From Polaromonas sp. (GTDB lineage: Bacteria > Pseudomonadota > Gammaproteobacteria > Burkholderiales > Burkholderiaceae_C), in the NCBI RefSeq assembly GCF_029945685.1, contig NZ_JAQSDA010000012.1, forward strand, positions 1-64,000: a stretch of 64,000 nt of DNA. The letters are read 5' to 3'. This document shows positions 28,102 to 37,672 of the stretch, piece by piece. The notes under the pieces were generated by a model. It saw only the letters and a program-made list of their open reading frames with translations. It searched no databases and was not told where the DNA came from. The translations under genes and the position numbers were made by a program. Position 1 is the stretch's first letter. Each line of letters starts with the position of its first letter.

Positions 28102-28551
28102 ATGACCCCCCGCACCACGTCCTCCGCCGGCGCTGCCTACGGCTTTTACTGCCAGCCGCGCGACAGCAGCTTCGCCCATGTGGTGATCCGTGTCACCGAC
28201 GCCCTCAAGGCCGAAGGTTTCGGTGTGCTGACCGACATCGACGTTCAGGCGACCCTAAAAACCAAGCTGGGGGTCGATGTGCGGCCCTACCGCATCCTGG
28301 GCGCCTGCAATCCGCCGCTGGCGCATCGCGCCCTGACCGCTCAACCCGACATCGGGCTGCTGCTTCCCTGCAACGTCATCGTGCGTGAAGACGGCGATGG
28401 CAGCTTCACCGTGGGCTTCATGGACCCGGTGGCGGTGATGCAGATGACCGACGACCCCGAGGTGGCCCGGGTCGCCGACGAGGTTCGCAGCCGCCTTGAG
28501 CGGGTTCGCTCGGCACTGACCGTAGCGCCCGGCGGCACCGCGAAAACCTGA
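28102..28551 (+). CDS. DUF302 domain protein
   Basis: 149 residues. The DUF302 fold covers about residues 10-130, with the segment [20 protein letters not shown], then [18 protein letters not shown] and [13 protein letters not shown]. These are the best-conserved parts of the family. DUF302 proteins often sit next to metal resistance or sulfur genes. The conserved Cys residues (GACNPP, LPCNV) could bind metal. Start ATG 28102 is 8 nt behind the lipoprotein stop, so the two are likely co-transcribed. Function is not established. Confidence 0.85.
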   Translation: MTPRTTSSAGAAYGFYCQPRDSSFAHVVIRVTDALKAEGFGVLTDIDVQATLKTKLGVDVRPYRILGACNPPLAHRALTAQPDIGLLLPCNVIVREDGDGSFTVGFMDPVAVMQMTDDPEVARVADEVRSRLERVRSALTVAPGGTAKT

Positions 28552-28563
28552 GGGGGTCCGCTT

Positions 28564-28818
28564 ATGCCCGGGATGTTTTATGACGGCGGCTACATGACGG
28601 GCATGCACGGGTTGGGGTGGCTGGTTCTGTTGGTTCTGCTGGTCCTTCTCGCCGGGATTTTTCTCTTCGGGCGGGGCCGCTATCCAGACCGCGGAGATGA
28701 CCGGCGTGAAACGCCGCTCGAGGCGTTGCGCAGGCGGCTGGCCAATGGCGACATCACCGTGGCGGAGTACGAAGAGCGCAAGGCCCTGCTCGATCGGGAC
28801 GGCGGCCGGTCCGCCTGA
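28564..28818 (+). CDS. Small membrane protein with SHOCT domain
   Basis: 84 residues. One hydrophobic helix (about residues 17-36, rich in Leu and Val) is followed by an Arg/Asp-rich linker. The C-terminal SHOCT motif reads PLEALRRRLANGDITVAEYEERKALL. SHOCT modules are short oligomerisation segments found in many membrane-anchored proteins. It is 12 nt behind the DUF302 gene and upstream of copA. Similar one-helix SHOCT proteins recur in copper clusters of Gram-negative bacteria, but their role is unknown. Confidence 0.8.
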   Translation: MPGMFYDGGYMTGMHGLGWLVLLVLLVLLAGIFLFGRGRYPDRGDDRRETPLEALRRRLANGDITVAEYEERKALLDRDGGRSA

Positions 28819-28869
28819 GTTCCGGTCATCGCCGCCCCTCCCAAGGGAAGGGTTAACGCCCCCGGCGAT

Positions 28870-28900
28870 TTGACCTTTCCTCCATGGGAAGGTTTATCCT
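28870..28900 (+). promoter_or_regulatory. CueR/MerR-type promoter of copA
   Basis: The -35 box TTGACC (28870-28875) and the -10 box TATCCT (28895-28900) are separated by 19 nt, the overlong spacer used by MerR activators. The spacer carries the dyad ACCTTTCC...GGGAAGGT (28873-28880 and 28886-28893), 7 of 8 positions symmetric and very close to known CueR operators. No cueR gene is in the window. Transcription should begin near 28907, which excludes any start codon upstream of that. Confidence 0.88.
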
Positions 28901-28946
28901 TTTCATGAAGCTGTTCAGGTCTTCAGTACAGAAAAGGATGCTTTCC

Positions 28947-31343
28947 ATGAAACACACACCACCCTCTCATCCTGATGGCGTGGCAGCCGGCTCCGTACAT
29001 GACCACGGTCATGCCCATCCTGACGTCCCCACCGGTCTCAAGGACCCCGTCTGCGGCATGGTGGTCACCACCGCGTCAGGGCATCAGCTCGAGCACGAAG
29101 GCAGGTCCTGGTATTTCTGCAGCGCAAGCTGCCTGGGAAAATTCGCCGCCCATCCGTCAGCCTACCTCGACGCGCCGGCGGCCGCACCCATGTCGCCAGC
29201 AAAAGACGCCGCTGCGGGGGGCCAGGCCGGGGACACCGTCTACACCTGCCCCATGCACCCGGAAATCCGGCAGGACCATCCCGGCAACTGCCCGATCTGC
29301 GGCATGACGCTGGAGCCGGTCATGCCCAGCCTCGCCGAGGACGAGAACCCGGAACTCCAGTCCTTCACCCGCCGCTTCTGGTGGACGCTGCCGCTGACGG
29401 TAGTGGTCACCGTGCTGGCTATGGCCGGCCACCAGCTCGGCTGGTTCGCCATGGCCACCCAGAGCTGGATCGAGCTGGTGCTGACCCTGCCCGTGGTGCT
29501 GTGGGCGGGCTGGCCGTTTTTTGTGCGCGGTGCGCAGTCGGTCATCCACCGCAGCCCGAACATGTGGACGCTGATCAGTCTGGGGACGGGCGCCGCTTTT
29601 GTTTACAGCGTGGTCGCAACCGTGGCACCCGGCGTGTTCCCCGAGTCGTTCATTTCCATGGGACGCGTGGCGGTCTATTTCGAGGCGGCGGCCGTCATCA
29701 TCTCGTTGACGTTGCTCGGCCAGATGCTGGAGCTGAAGGCGCGTTCGCAGACTTCGGCCGCCATCAAGTCCCTGCTTGGGCTGGCGCCCAAGACAGCGCG
29801 GCGCATCCATGCCGACGGCACGGAAGAAGACGTGCCGCTGACCCATGTGCATGTGGGCGACAGCCTGCGCGTGCGCCCCGGCGAGAAAGTGCCGGTCGAT
29901 GGTGTCGTCATCGAAGGCGCCAGCGCGGTTGACGAGTCGATGCTAACCGGCGAGCCCCTGCCCGTGAGCAAACGGGCGGGCGACAAGCTCATTGGCGCCA
30001 CACTCAACACCAGCGGCGCCCTGGTCATGCGTTCCGAACGTGTGGGCGCGCAGACCATGCTGTCGCAAATCGTGCAGATGGTGGCGCAGGCCCAGCGCTC
30101 GAAGGCGCCCATGCAGCGCATGGCCGACCAGGTGGCCGGCTGGTTCGTCATGGCCGTGGTGACGGTGGCGGTACTGACTTTTTTCGGCTGGGGTTTTTTC
30201 GGCCCGCAGCCGAGCTGGGTGTACGGCCTGATCAACGCTGTGGCGGTGCTGATCATCGCCTGTCCCTGCGCACTGGGCCTGGCCACGCCGATGTCCATCA
30301 TGGTGGCCACCGGCAAGGCGGCCGGCCAGGGCATTCTTTTCCGCGATGCGGCGGCGATTGAACATTTGCGTACTGTCGATGTGCTGATCGTCGACAAGAC
30401 CGGCACGCTGACGGCGGGCAAGCCGGCCTTCGACCGGGCGATCCCGGCGGCCGGCTTCAGCGCCGACGAGGTGTTGCGGCTGGCCGCCAGCCTGGACCAG
30501 GGCAGCGAACACCCGCTGGCAGACGCCATCGTGAATGCGGCGCGCGAGCGCGGCCTGGCGCTGGATAAACCCGAGAGTTTCGAGTCGGCCAGCGGCATCG
30601 GTGTCAGTGGGCGCGTCGCCGGCAAGGCACTCGCTCTTGGCAACATGGCGCTGATGGAGCAGGCCGGTGTGGCTGTGGACGACTTGCTGATGCAAGCAGA
30701 AGCGCTGCGTGCCGAGGGTGCCAGCGTGATGCACCTCGCCGTGGACGGCCAGCTCGCCGGCCTGCTGGCGGTGGCCGATCCGGTCAAGGCCAGCACGCCC
30801 GAGGCGCTGGCAACGCTGAAGGCCGCTGGCCTGCGTGTGATCATGGCCACGGGGGACGGCCTGACCACGGCCAGGGCCGTCGCTGCACGCCTCGGCATCG
30901 ACGAGGTCCACGGCGGCGTCCAGCCCGCCGATAAGCTGGCCCTGGTCAAGCGCCTGCAGGAGGAAGGTCACATCGTCGCCATGGCGGGCGACGGCATCAA
31001 TGACGCGCCGGCCCTGGCCCAGGCCAATGTGGGCATCGCGATGGGCACGGGTACCGACGTGGCCATGAACAGCGCCCAGGTGACGCTGGTCAAGGGCGAC
31101 CTGCGCGGCATCGCCCAGGCCCGGGCGATCTCGGAGGCCACCATCGCCAACATGAAGCAGAACCTCGGATTTGCCTTTGTGTACAACGCCCTGGGCGTGC
31201 CGCTGGCCGCGGGCCTGCTCTTCCCCTTCACCGGCTGGCTGCTGTCACCGATGATTGCGGCCCTGGCGATGAGCCTGAGCTCGGTATCCGTGATCAGCAA
31301 CGCGCTGAGGCTGCGCAAGGCACGTCTGCCCGCCGCTGTGTAA
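28947..31343 (+). CDS. copA: Copper-translocating P1B-type ATPase CopA with YHS and heavy-metal-binding N-terminal domains
   Basis: About 798 residues. Instead of HMA domains, the N-terminus has a His-rich tail (HDHGHAHPD), a YHS domain (DPVCGMVV...[12 protein letters not shown]), then a small heavy-metal-binding domain ([11 protein letters not shown]...[10 protein letters not shown]). The core has TGE, the ion-binding CPC motif ([11 protein letters not shown]), the phosphorylated D483 in DKTGT, SEHP and [10 protein letters not shown]. The CPC and the C-terminal helix residues predict Cu(I) export. The start ATG 28947 has AAAGGA eight nt upstream. Two earlier in-frame ATG codons are possible, but one further upstream lies inside the CueR-type promoter. 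Confidence 0.95.
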   Translation: MKHTPPSHPDGVAAGSVHDHGHAHPDVPTGLKDPVCGMVVTTASGHQLEHEGRSWYFCSASCLGKFAAHPSAYLDAPAAAPMSPAKDAAAGGQAGDTVYTCPMHPEIRQDHPGNCPICGMTLEPVMPSLAEDENPELQSFTRRFWWTLPLTVVVTVLAMAGHQLGWFAMATQSWIELVLTLPVVLWAGWPFFVRGAQSVIHRSPNMWTLISLGTGAAFVYSVVATVAPGVFPESFISMGRVAVYFEAAAVIISLTLLGQMLELKARSQTSAAIKSLLGLAPKTARRIHADGTEEDVPLTHVHVGDSLRVRPGEKVPVDGVVIEGASAVDESMLTGEPLPVSKRAGDKLIGATLNTSGALVMRSERVGAQTMLSQIVQMVAQAQRSKAPMQRMADQVAGWFVMAVVTVAVLTFFGWGFFGPQPSWVYGLINAVAVLIIACPCALGLATPMSIMVATGKAAGQGILFRDAAAIEHLRTVDVLIVDKTGTLTAGKPAFDRAIPAAGFSADEVLRLAASLDQGSEHPLADAIVNAARERGLALDKPESFESASGIGVSGRVAGKALALGNMALMEQAGVAVDDLLMQAEALRAEGASVMHLAVDGQLAGLLAVADPVKASTPEALATLKAAGLRVIMATGDGLTTARAVAARLGIDEVHGGVQPADKLALVKRLQEEGHIVAMAGDGINDAPALAQANVGIAMGTGTDVAMNSAQVTLVKGDLRGIAQARAISEATIANMKQNLGFAFVYNALGVPLAAGLLFPFTGWLLSPMIAALAMSLSSVSVISNALRLRKARLPAAV

Positions 31344-31402
31344 CGGGTCTGCGCGCGAGCCCCTCAGCCTGTGGGGCAGGGCCGCGCCCTTACACTGCCG
31401 CC

Positions 31403-32665
31403 ATGCCTTCCCTGCCTGACTTCTCCACCCTGCTGGGCCTGAGCGTGGCGCTGGGCATCGGCCTGCTGGTCGGCGCGGAGCGCGAACGCCGCAAAGGCAG
31501 CGGGCCGACGCGCGGTGCGGCCGGCATACGCACGTTTGCGGTGGCCTCGGTGCTGGGCGCCGTCGGGGTGTTGCTGGGCGGCGGCCTGTTGCTGGCGGCG
31601 ATCGCCCTGTTCATAGGCGCACTGGCGGTTGTGTCCTACCAGCGCACGCGGGAGCAGGACCCGGGCATGACCACCGAAATCGCCCTGCTGCTGACTTGCC
31701 TGCTCGGAGGGCTGGCCATGCGCAACGCGGCCCTGGCCGCCGGTGTGGGTGCGGCGCTGGCGGCGCTGCTGGCGGCACGCAACCGGCTGCACCATTTCGT
31801 GCGCAGCGTGCTGACCGAGCGTGAGTTGCACGATGCGCTGCTGTTTTCAGCGGCGGCCCTGATCGCCCTGCCGCTGGCCCCGGACCGTTTCATGGGCCCC
31901 TTCAGTGCCATCAACCCCCATGCCATCACCCAGCTGGTGGTGCTCGTGATGGCGGTCAGCGCGCTCGGCTACGTGGCCACGCGCGCCCTCGGCCCGCGGT
32001 ACGGCCTGCCGCTGGCCGGCTTTGCGGCCGGCTTCATTTCGAGCACGGCCACCATCCATGCCATGGGCACACGCGCGGCCGGATCGGCCACCCAGGCGGA
32101 CGGCGCTGTCGCCGGTGCGGTGCTCTCCAGCCTGGCGACCATGGTGCAGTTGGCCGTCGTGGTGGCCGCGGTGCAACCGGCGCTGCTCGACGCGCTGATG
32201 TGGCCGCTGGTTCTGGGCGGTAGCGCGGCTTGCGCCTACAGCCTGCTGTTCTTCCCACGCGGCGCACCGGCGGCCGAACCGGCAACCGGCCGCCCGGACC
32301 CACAGGACCTGGGCCGGGCCTTCGATCTCAAAACTGCGCTGGCGTTTGCCGCCATCGTCGGTGTTGTGCTGGTGGTGTCGGCGGCGCTCAGTGCCTGGCT
32401 GGGTGCACGCGGCACCCTGCTGGCAGCCGCCGCCACCGGGCTGGTCGATGCCCATGCCACTGCCGCCTCGGTCGCCTCGCTGGTGGCAGCCGGCAAACTG
32501 CCGCCGGACGCCGCACTGTGGCCCATCCTCGCCGGCCTGAGCACCAATTCGCTGATGAAGGCCGTGGTGGCGTTCCACGCCGGAGGTTCCGCCTACGCGG
32601 CGCGTATCGTGCCGGGACTGGTACTGGTCATCGCCGCGGCCTGGCTCGGTGCCTGGCTGTCTTGA
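31403..32665 (+). CDS. MgtC/SapB N-terminal domain plus DUF4010 membrane protein
   Basis: A 420-residue, highly hydrophobic protein with about twelve helices. The first ~130 residues match the MgtC/SapB fold (LGIGLLVGAERERRK, then GIRTFAVASVLGAVG). The rest is DUF4010, ending with GLSTNSLMKAVVAFHAGG. The family is widespread in proteobacteria; involvement in Mg2+ or acid stress is known only for MgtC itself. It lies 59 nt behind copA but has no visible metal motif, so it may be read-through from copA or independent. Confidence 0.85.
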   Translation: MPSLPDFSTLLGLSVALGIGLLVGAERERRKGSGPTRGAAGIRTFAVASVLGAVGVLLGGGLLLAAIALFIGALAVVSYQRTREQDPGMTTEIALLLTCLLGGLAMRNAALAAGVGAALAALLAARNRLHHFVRSVLTERELHDALLFSAAALIALPLAPDRFMGPFSAINPHAITQLVVLVMAVSALGYVATRALGPRYGLPLAGFAAGFISSTATIHAMGTRAAGSATQADGAVAGAVLSSLATMVQLAVVVAAVQPALLDALMWPLVLGGSAACAYSLLFFPRGAPAAEPATGRPDPQDLGRAFDLKTALAFAAIVGVVLVVSAALSAWLGARGTLLAAAATGLVDAHATAASVASLVAAGKLPPDAALWPILAGLSTNSLMKAVVAFHAGGSAYAARIVPGLVLVIAAAWLGAWLS

Positions 32666-32813
32666 GGCCGCATCCCGAAAACCCTGACACGCACCATGCC
32701 CTGTGCGCGTGTTAAGGTGAAAACATGGTCAAGCAATCCACACCGCGCCCGGCCATGCCGGCGCTTCAACCTCAGCTGCGGCACCTGCGTGTTGCGTACA
32801 CCCCCGGTCCGCG

Positions 32814-33626
32814 ATGAGCACGCGTTCACGCCTCCTGTTCGCTGCGGTCCTTGTGGCCGCGCTGGCCACCGCTGCCCTGTGGTGGAGCTCGCGTACCCTG
32901 GCGCCCGCGCCGACCGCCGCACGGGTGGCCGCAGCGCCTGCCCAGGCCCCGGTGGACGAGCCCGCGCCGTCCATCCTGCACCCGATCACACCATCTGCCG
33001 CAGAGCCGCCCCTGGCGGCCTCGGGTATAGGCGCGGCGCTGACCGCCTTGATGGGCCAGCCGGCCATGGCCAACTTTCTCCAGGTCGAGGACTTCCCGCG
33101 CCGCTTTGTGGCCACCGTGGACAACCTCGGCCGTGCCCATGCGCCGCCGCTGCTCTGGCCGGTGCTGCCGACACCGGGTCGCTTCACGGTCGAGGAGCCC
33201 GCCGGTGGCGGCAGCTTCATCGCCGCGGACAACAGCCTGCGTTATGCGCCGCTGGTGGCCCTGGCCGACAGCGTCTCGCCTGCGCGGGCGGTGGGGCTGT
33301 ACATCCACATGTACCCGCTGCTGCAACAGGCCTATGAAGAACTGGGTTACCCGAAGCGCTATTTCAACGACAGGCTGATTGCGGTGATCGACCTGTTGCT
33401 CGCCACGCCGGAGCCGGCCGGCCCGGTGCCGGTGCGGCTGACCGAGGTCAAGGGACCGATCGCCCCGGTGCGGCCGTGGGTGCGTTACGAGTTCGCTGAT
33501 CCGGCGCTGGAGTCGCTGTCGTCGGGGCAGAAAATCATGCTGCGTGTCGGTCCGGCCCATGAACGCCGGCTCAAGGCCAAACTGGCGGCCTTTCGCCAGG
33601 AACTGCTGCGCACCCCAACGCCCTGA
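32814..33626 (+). CDS. DUF3014 domain protein, membrane-anchored
   Basis: 270 residues. An N-terminal signal anchor (residues 6-25) and a Pro/Ala-rich linker (to about residue 60) lead to the DUF3014 domain, with LQVEDFPRRFVATVDNLGR and YEELGYPKRYFNDRLIAVIDLLL. These are conserved in this proteobacterial family. It is probably exported to the periplasm but retained by the anchor. No function is known. The stop codon directly precedes the tag gene, which suggests one transcript. Confidence 0.82.
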   Translation: MSTRSRLLFAAVLVAALATAALWWSSRTLAPAPTAARVAAAPAQAPVDEPAPSILHPITPSAAEPPLAASGIGAALTALMGQPAMANFLQVEDFPRRFVATVDNLGRAHAPPLLWPVLPTPGRFTVEEPAGGGSFIAADNSLRYAPLVALADSVSPARAVGLYIHMYPLLQQAYEELGYPKRYFNDRLIAVIDLLLATPEPAGPVPVRLTEVKGPIAPVRPWVRYEFADPALESLSSGQKIMLRVGPAHERRLKAKLAAFRQELLRTPTP

Positions 33627-34319
33627 GTGAGCCACCAGGACATGCCTGCCATGCCCACTGCCACTGCCACTGCCACTGCCTTGCCCGTCGACGCGCCCGG
33701 CCTGTTCACCGAGGCGGCCGGTGCCACACGCTGCGCCTGGTGCCAGGCCACGCCGCTGTACCGCCACTACCACGACACCGAATGGGGGTTTCCGGTGGCC
33801 GATGAACGCCGGCTGTTTGAAAAGATCTGCCTGGAAGGTTTTCAGGCCGGCCTGAGCTGGCTCACCATCCTGAACAAGCGCGAAGCCTTTCGCAGCGCGT
33901 TTGCCAATTTCGATGCCGAACAGATGGCGAACTTTGACGCAAGCGACGTCCGGCGCCTGCTCGGCGATGCCGGCATCGTGCGCCACGCAGGCAAGATTGC
34001 CTCGGCCATCAACAACGCCCGGCGTGTGCTGGATCTGCGCCGCGAATTCGGCTCGCTGGCGGCCTATGTCTGGCGGCTGGAACCGGACGCCGCGAACCGG
34101 CCTGAATACATCACCCTGGACGCCGTACGCGCCCTGCCCCATTCGCCCGCCTCGGCGGCGCTGTCCCAAGATCTGAAGAAGCGCGGCTGGACCTTTGTCG
34201 GACCGACCACGATGTACGCCTTCATGCAGGCCATGGGGCTCGTGAATGATCACCTGGAAGGTTGTACCAGCCGTGCAAAGGCGCTGGCGGCCCGAGAGGC
34301 CTTCACGCCACCGGTTTGA
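33627..34319 (+). CDS. tag: DNA-3-methyladenine glycosylase I
   Basis: About 225-230 residues. The Tag fold begins at CAWCQATPLYRHYHDTEWG. The zinc site uses this first Cys and a C-terminal His-Cys pair (VNDHLEGC). The adenine-binding region has FEKICLEGFQAGLSWLTILNKREAF, with the conserved catalytic-pocket Glu and Trp. It excises 3-methyladenine from alkylated DNA. The start is uncertain: GTG 33627 abuts the previous stop, while ATG 33642 or 33651 would trim the Thr-Ala-rich leader. That leader is coded by four ACTGCC repeats and is not part of the domain. Confidence 0.93.
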   Translation: MSHQDMPAMPTATATATALPVDAPGLFTEAAGATRCAWCQATPLYRHYHDTEWGFPVADERRLFEKICLEGFQAGLSWLTILNKREAFRSAFANFDAEQMANFDASDVRRLLGDAGIVRHAGKIASAINNARRVLDLRREFGSLAAYVWRLEPDAANRPEYITLDAVRALPHSPASAALSQDLKKRGWTFVGPTTMYAFMQAMGLVNDHLEGCTSRAKALAAREAFTPPV

Positions 34320-34334
34320 AACCGGCGGCCGGGT

Positions 34335-34390
34335 GCTACTGAATACATAGCTGCTTGAGCCCGTGGTTAAAGGGCTGCAGGCATTTTTTA
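34335..34390 (+). repeat. GCTA-N9-TAGC interspersed repeat, intergenic copy
   Basis: Core GCTACTGAATACATAGC, tail TGCTTGAGCCCG, then GGGCTGCAGGC and a T-run. It lies between the convergent tag and MATE genes, where the T-run after the G/C-rich palindromic tail could help termination of tag. Confidence 0.8.
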
Positions 34391-34392
34391 CT

Positions 34393-35805
34393 TTAAGCCC
34401 GGACGATCGGCCTTCTTTTCAGCAAGCCCGCCGTGCTGCGGGGCCAGCCGACGCGGCCAAACCAGGCGCCGCCTGCCACGGCCCAGGCATTGAGCACGCC
34501 GTAAATCACCAGCGCCACGGCCTGCGCCAGAAAAACACCGGACAGGCCACCGCCCCAGCGCAAGGCCAGCCAGCCACCCGCGAGGGCCACCGCCAGCCGC
34601 GCCAGGTTGCCGAGCACCGGCCAGAGCAGCCGCCCGGCCCCCTGCGATGCAAAGTACAGCGCCAGGCCGAGTCCAAAAAAGCCATACACCGGCCCCACCA
34701 CCCGCAGGTAGGCGCTGCCGGCTTCGATCATCGCCGGGTCGCTGTTGAACAGCGACAGCCAGGCCTCCGGAAACGCCGCGGCCCACAGGCCGATGGCTTC
34801 AGTCATCGCGAACGCCATGCCCGCGCCTATCCAGGTGGCTTGCAGCGCGCGCGCGCGCTGGCCGGCACCCATGCAGGTACCGACCATGGCGACCAGCGGG
34901 GCACCAAAACCGAACACCAGCGGCACCAGCAGGTATTCCAGCCGGGACGCCGTGCCGTAACCGGCAATCGCCGCGGTGCCAAAGCCGCCCACCAGCGCGG
35001 TGGTGATGCCGATGGCCAGGTTGGTCGCCACGGTGGACACCGTGCCGACCAGGCCCACACGCAGGATGTCCTTGAACAGCGCCCAGCGAAAACGCACGTG
35101 CGCCAACGAGGGTCGCAGCAGGCTTTTCGGCGACCACAGGTAGGCGGCCAGGACCAGGCTGCCGACCAGGTAGTAGGCCAGCAGCGCGATCGCCCCGCCG
35201 GCAATACCCAGGCCCGGCATCGGCCCCCAGCCGAAGATCAGGAGCGGCGACAGTGGCAACAGCACCAGCGCGCCCAGCACCGTGACATTGGCCGGCACCG
35301 CCATGTTGCCGGTCCCGCGAATCACCGCCGACAAGGTGTTGAACAGCCAGACCAGCACCGCGCCGGCAAACACCCAGTTGGAATACACCATGGCCGCCTC
35401 CAGCGCGCCGCCGGTGCCGCCCATGTGGGCGTACAGCCAGCGCCCGCCGCCCAGCACCGCCACCGTGAACAGCAGCGCGAATACCGCAGCAATCACGATG
35501 GCGTGCAGCACCAGCGCATCGGCATCGCCCTTGCGCCGCGCGCCGAGGGCCCGGGCGATCGCCGAGGCAATGCCGCCGCCCATGGCACCGGCCGAGGTCA
35601 TCTGCATCAGCATCACCACTGGAAACACCAGGGCCATGCCGGCCAGCGCGTCGGTGCCGAGTTTGCCGACAAACCAGGTTTCGATCAGGCCGACTCCGGC
35701 CTGCGCCAGCATGACCAGCACATTGGGTGCGGCCAGGCGCAGCAGGGTCGGAGCGATAGGGGCTTCGAGCAGCAGCCGCGTGCGCGGGTCTAGATCAGCC
35801 CCCAC
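34393..35805 (-). CDS. MATE-family multidrug efflux transporter
   Basis: A 470-residue protein with twelve helices in two homologous halves. The N-half begins with APIAPTLLRLAAPNVLVMLAQAGVGLIETWFVGKLG, and the C-half has GYGTASRLEYLLVPLVFGFGAPLVAMVGTCMGAGQ, both typical of the NorM/DinF subgroup. It exports cationic drugs using Na+ or H+. The apparent start, GTG 35805, lies within a REP-like element and has no clear ribosome site. A start some ten codons further in is possible without loss of a helix. Confidence 0.88.
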   Translation of the reverse strand: MGADLDPRTRLLLEAPIAPTLLRLAAPNVLVMLAQAGVGLIETWFVGKLGTDALAGMALVFPVVMLMQMTSAGAMGGGIASAIARALGARRKGDADALVLHAIVIAAVFALLFTVAVLGGGRWLYAHMGGTGGALEAAMVYSNWVFAGAVLVWLFNTLSAVIRGTGNMAVPANVTVLGALVLLPLSPLLIFGWGPMPGLGIAGGAIALLAYYLVGSLVLAAYLWSPKSLLRPSLAHVRFRWALFKDILRVGLVGTVSTVATNLAIGITTALVGGFGTAAIAGYGTASRLEYLLVPLVFGFGAPLVAMVGTCMGAGQRARALQATWIGAGMAFAMTEAIGLWAAAFPEAWLSLFNSDPAMIEAGSAYLRVVGPVYGFFGLGLALYFASQGAGRLLWPVLGNLARLAVALAGGWLALRWGGGLSGVFLAQAVALVIYGVLNAWAVAGGAWFGRVGWPRSTAGLLKRRPIVRA

Positions 35806-35895
35806 GGTTGCTCACTGCGTGTAGCGCCCTGCCCCCCGAGGGGGCCGCTGCGCCTGCGGCCCGGCAGAGCCGGTTCCGCGGCCCCGCCTTGAAAA
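35799..35895 (+). repeat. REP-like element (forward), overlapping the MATE start
   Basis: Family start CCCCCACGGTTGCTCACTGC, palindromic middle (CCCCCCGAGGGGG, then GCGCCTGCGGC) and the ending CCGGTTCCGCGGCCCCGCC. The MATE gene's GTG start and first bases fall inside the left end. Confidence 0.82.
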
Positions 35896-35928
35896 TACCG
35901 GTCACCGCACCTGGAACCTTGAGCCGCC

Positions 35929-37194
35929 TCATGCTGCCGCCTTGATTGCGCGCGGTGGTATGGCCTCGCGAATCGGCAGGTTCACCAGCGCCGCGCCCAC
36001 GGCCAGCACGATGTCGATGTACCAGACCCAGTCATAACTGCCGGTCGCCTGGAACACATAACCGCCGAGGAAGGCGCCGAAAAACCCGCCGATCTGGTGC
36101 GCCAGCATCACGATGCCGAACAGCATGGCCATGTTGGCCGTGCCGAACATCTTGGCCACCAGGCCCACCGTCGGCGGCACGGTCGAGAGAAAAGTCACCC
36201 CCATGACGGCCGCAAAAATCAGCATCACGGCCGGTGTTTTCGGCGCCAGCAAAAAGATCAGCACCGCGATGCCACGCGTCGCATAGAGCAGCGCCAGCAG
36301 CGACTTCATGCGCCAGCGGCCCACGGCCCAGCCCATGGCCAGGCTGCCGACAATGTTGAACAGGCCGATCATGGCCAGCGACCAGCCGCCGATTTCAGGT
36401 GGCAGGCCGCAGGCGGCGACCACACCCGGCAGGTGCGTGGCAAGAAACGCGACGTGGAATCCACACACCAGAAAACCCAGGCTCAGGTAACGGTAACTCG
36501 GTGTGGCCAGCGCCTGACCGATCGCCTGACGGGCGCTCAGTGCCTTCTTGCCGGAGGCTGCCGCCGCCTGCGCGGCGAGGGCGTTCGAGTTGCCCTTGAG
36601 CACCCACACCGCCGGCAGCGCCAGCAAGATCAGCACACCCAGCCACTGCATCGCATTGGCCCAGCCGACCGCCGCCGTCAGGCCAATCGCCAGCGGCGCC
36701 ATCGCAAACTGGCCGAAGGAGCCGCCCGCATTGACGATGCCACTGGCGAAGCCGCGTTTTTCCGGCGGCACCAGGCGTGCGGTCGCAGCCATCAGCACCG
36801 ACGGACCGGCCATGCCGGCGCCGCCCGCGGCGAGCACACCAATGGCAAAAATCAGGCCCGCCGTGCTGGTCATCAGCGGCGTGAGAATGGTGCCTGTGGC
36901 CACCAGCACCACGCCCAGGAGAATCACACGGCCAGTGCCGATGCGGTCGGCCACCGCGCCGGCAAAGGGCTGGGTCAACCCCCACCACAACTGGCCAAAC
37001 GCAAAGGCCAGGCTGATGCTGCCTATGCCCAGTGCGGTGGAGGTGTTGAGCGCCGACAGGAACAGGCCCATGGTCTGGCGCACGCCCATGGTCAGCGCAA
37101 AGGTGCCGGCCGCGGCCAGCAGCACCAGCCAGAGCGCGACATGCCGCCTGGCAGACGAGGAAGAGGAAGAGGAAGAAGGGGAAGGTTTATTCAT
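35929..37194 (-). CDS. MFS transporter
   Basis: About 421 residues with twelve predicted helices. MFS marks are GVADRIGTGRVILLG-type (AGAVADRIGTGRVI) in loop 2-3 and the YATRG-like region in loop 8-9. The N-terminal cytoplasmic leader has a run of eight or more serines coded by TCTTCC repeats. The start is ATG 37194, inside the last codons of marR, with GGAG six nt upstream; translation is coupled to marR. Substrate unknown. Co-expression with a MarR repressor suggests efflux of an aromatic or phenolic compound (inference). Confidence 0.88.
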   Translation of the reverse strand: MNKPSPSSSSSSSSARRHVALWLVLLAAAGTFALTMGVRQTMGLFLSALNTSTALGIGSISLAFAFGQLWWGLTQPFAGAVADRIGTGRVILLGVVLVATGTILTPLMTSTAGLIFAIGVLAAGGAGMAGPSVLMAATARLVPPEKRGFASGIVNAGGSFGQFAMAPLAIGLTAAVGWANAMQWLGVLILLALPAVWVLKGNSNALAAQAAAASGKKALSARQAIGQALATPSYRYLSLGFLVCGFHVAFLATHLPGVVAACGLPPEIGGWSLAMIGLFNIVGSLAMGWAVGRWRMKSLLALLYATRGIAVLIFLLAPKTPAVMLIFAAVMGVTFLSTVPPTVGLVAKMFGTANMAMLFGIVMLAHQIGGFFGAFLGGYVFQATGSYDWVWYIDIVLAVGAALVNLPIREAIPPRAIKAAA

Positions 37195-37672
37195 CATCGG
37201 CTCCGGATCCGGTTTCAACGGGGGACAGCAGCTCCAGCGACTCATTGATCAGGCCATGCAGCGCCAGCACGCGCTCCGCGCCGAGCAGGTGGTTCAGCCC
37301 CTCCTGGGCCACCTTCCAGCGATGGCGAGCCTCCTCGCGTTTGACACGGCCCGCCGCCGTGATGACCACGCTGCGACTGCGCGCATCGGTGCCGGCGGTC
37401 AGTTCGATCCAGCCGGCATCGATCAGGGGTTTGAGGTTGCGCGTGAGGGTGGAGGCGCTGACCTTCATGCTTTGCGCGAGCTCGCCGGGACGCAAGGGGC
37501 CGAGTTTGACGACATGGGACAACAGCGAATACTGCGTGGTCTTGAGGCCAGCCTTCGCCATCTCGAGGTCGTAGTAAGACGCGACGCGACGCATCAACTG
37601 GCGCAACTTCAGGTTGGTGCAGCCCAGGGCCTTGAGTTCGACCAGGGTGGCGGCATCAGATTTTTTGGACAT
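37187..37672 (-). CDS. MarR-family transcriptional regulator
   Basis: 161 residues. The winged helix includes LGPLRPGELAQSMKVSASTLTRNLKPLIDAGWIE (about residues 57-90) and the wing DARSRSVVITAAG. It is the first gene of a two-gene unit with the MFS exporter. The start ATG 37672 sits at the edge of a 28-bp palindrome with no ribosome site, so the mRNA may be leaderless. A repressor acting on this palindrome would control both its own operon and the divergent thioesterase gene. Confidence 0.93.
   Translation of the reverse strand: MSKKSDAATLVELKALGCTNLKLRQLMRRVASYYDLEMAKAGLKTTQYSLLSHVVKLGPLRPGELAQSMKVSASTLTRNLKPLIDAGWIELTAGTDARSRSVVITAAGRVKREEARHRWKVAQEGLNHLLGAERVLALHGLINESLELLSPVETGSGADDE

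Noticed and set aside
28884..28946. An upstream ATG for copA at 28884
   Set aside because: It lies inside the CueR-type promoter, upstream of the predicted transcription start, so it cannot be in the mRNA from that promoter.
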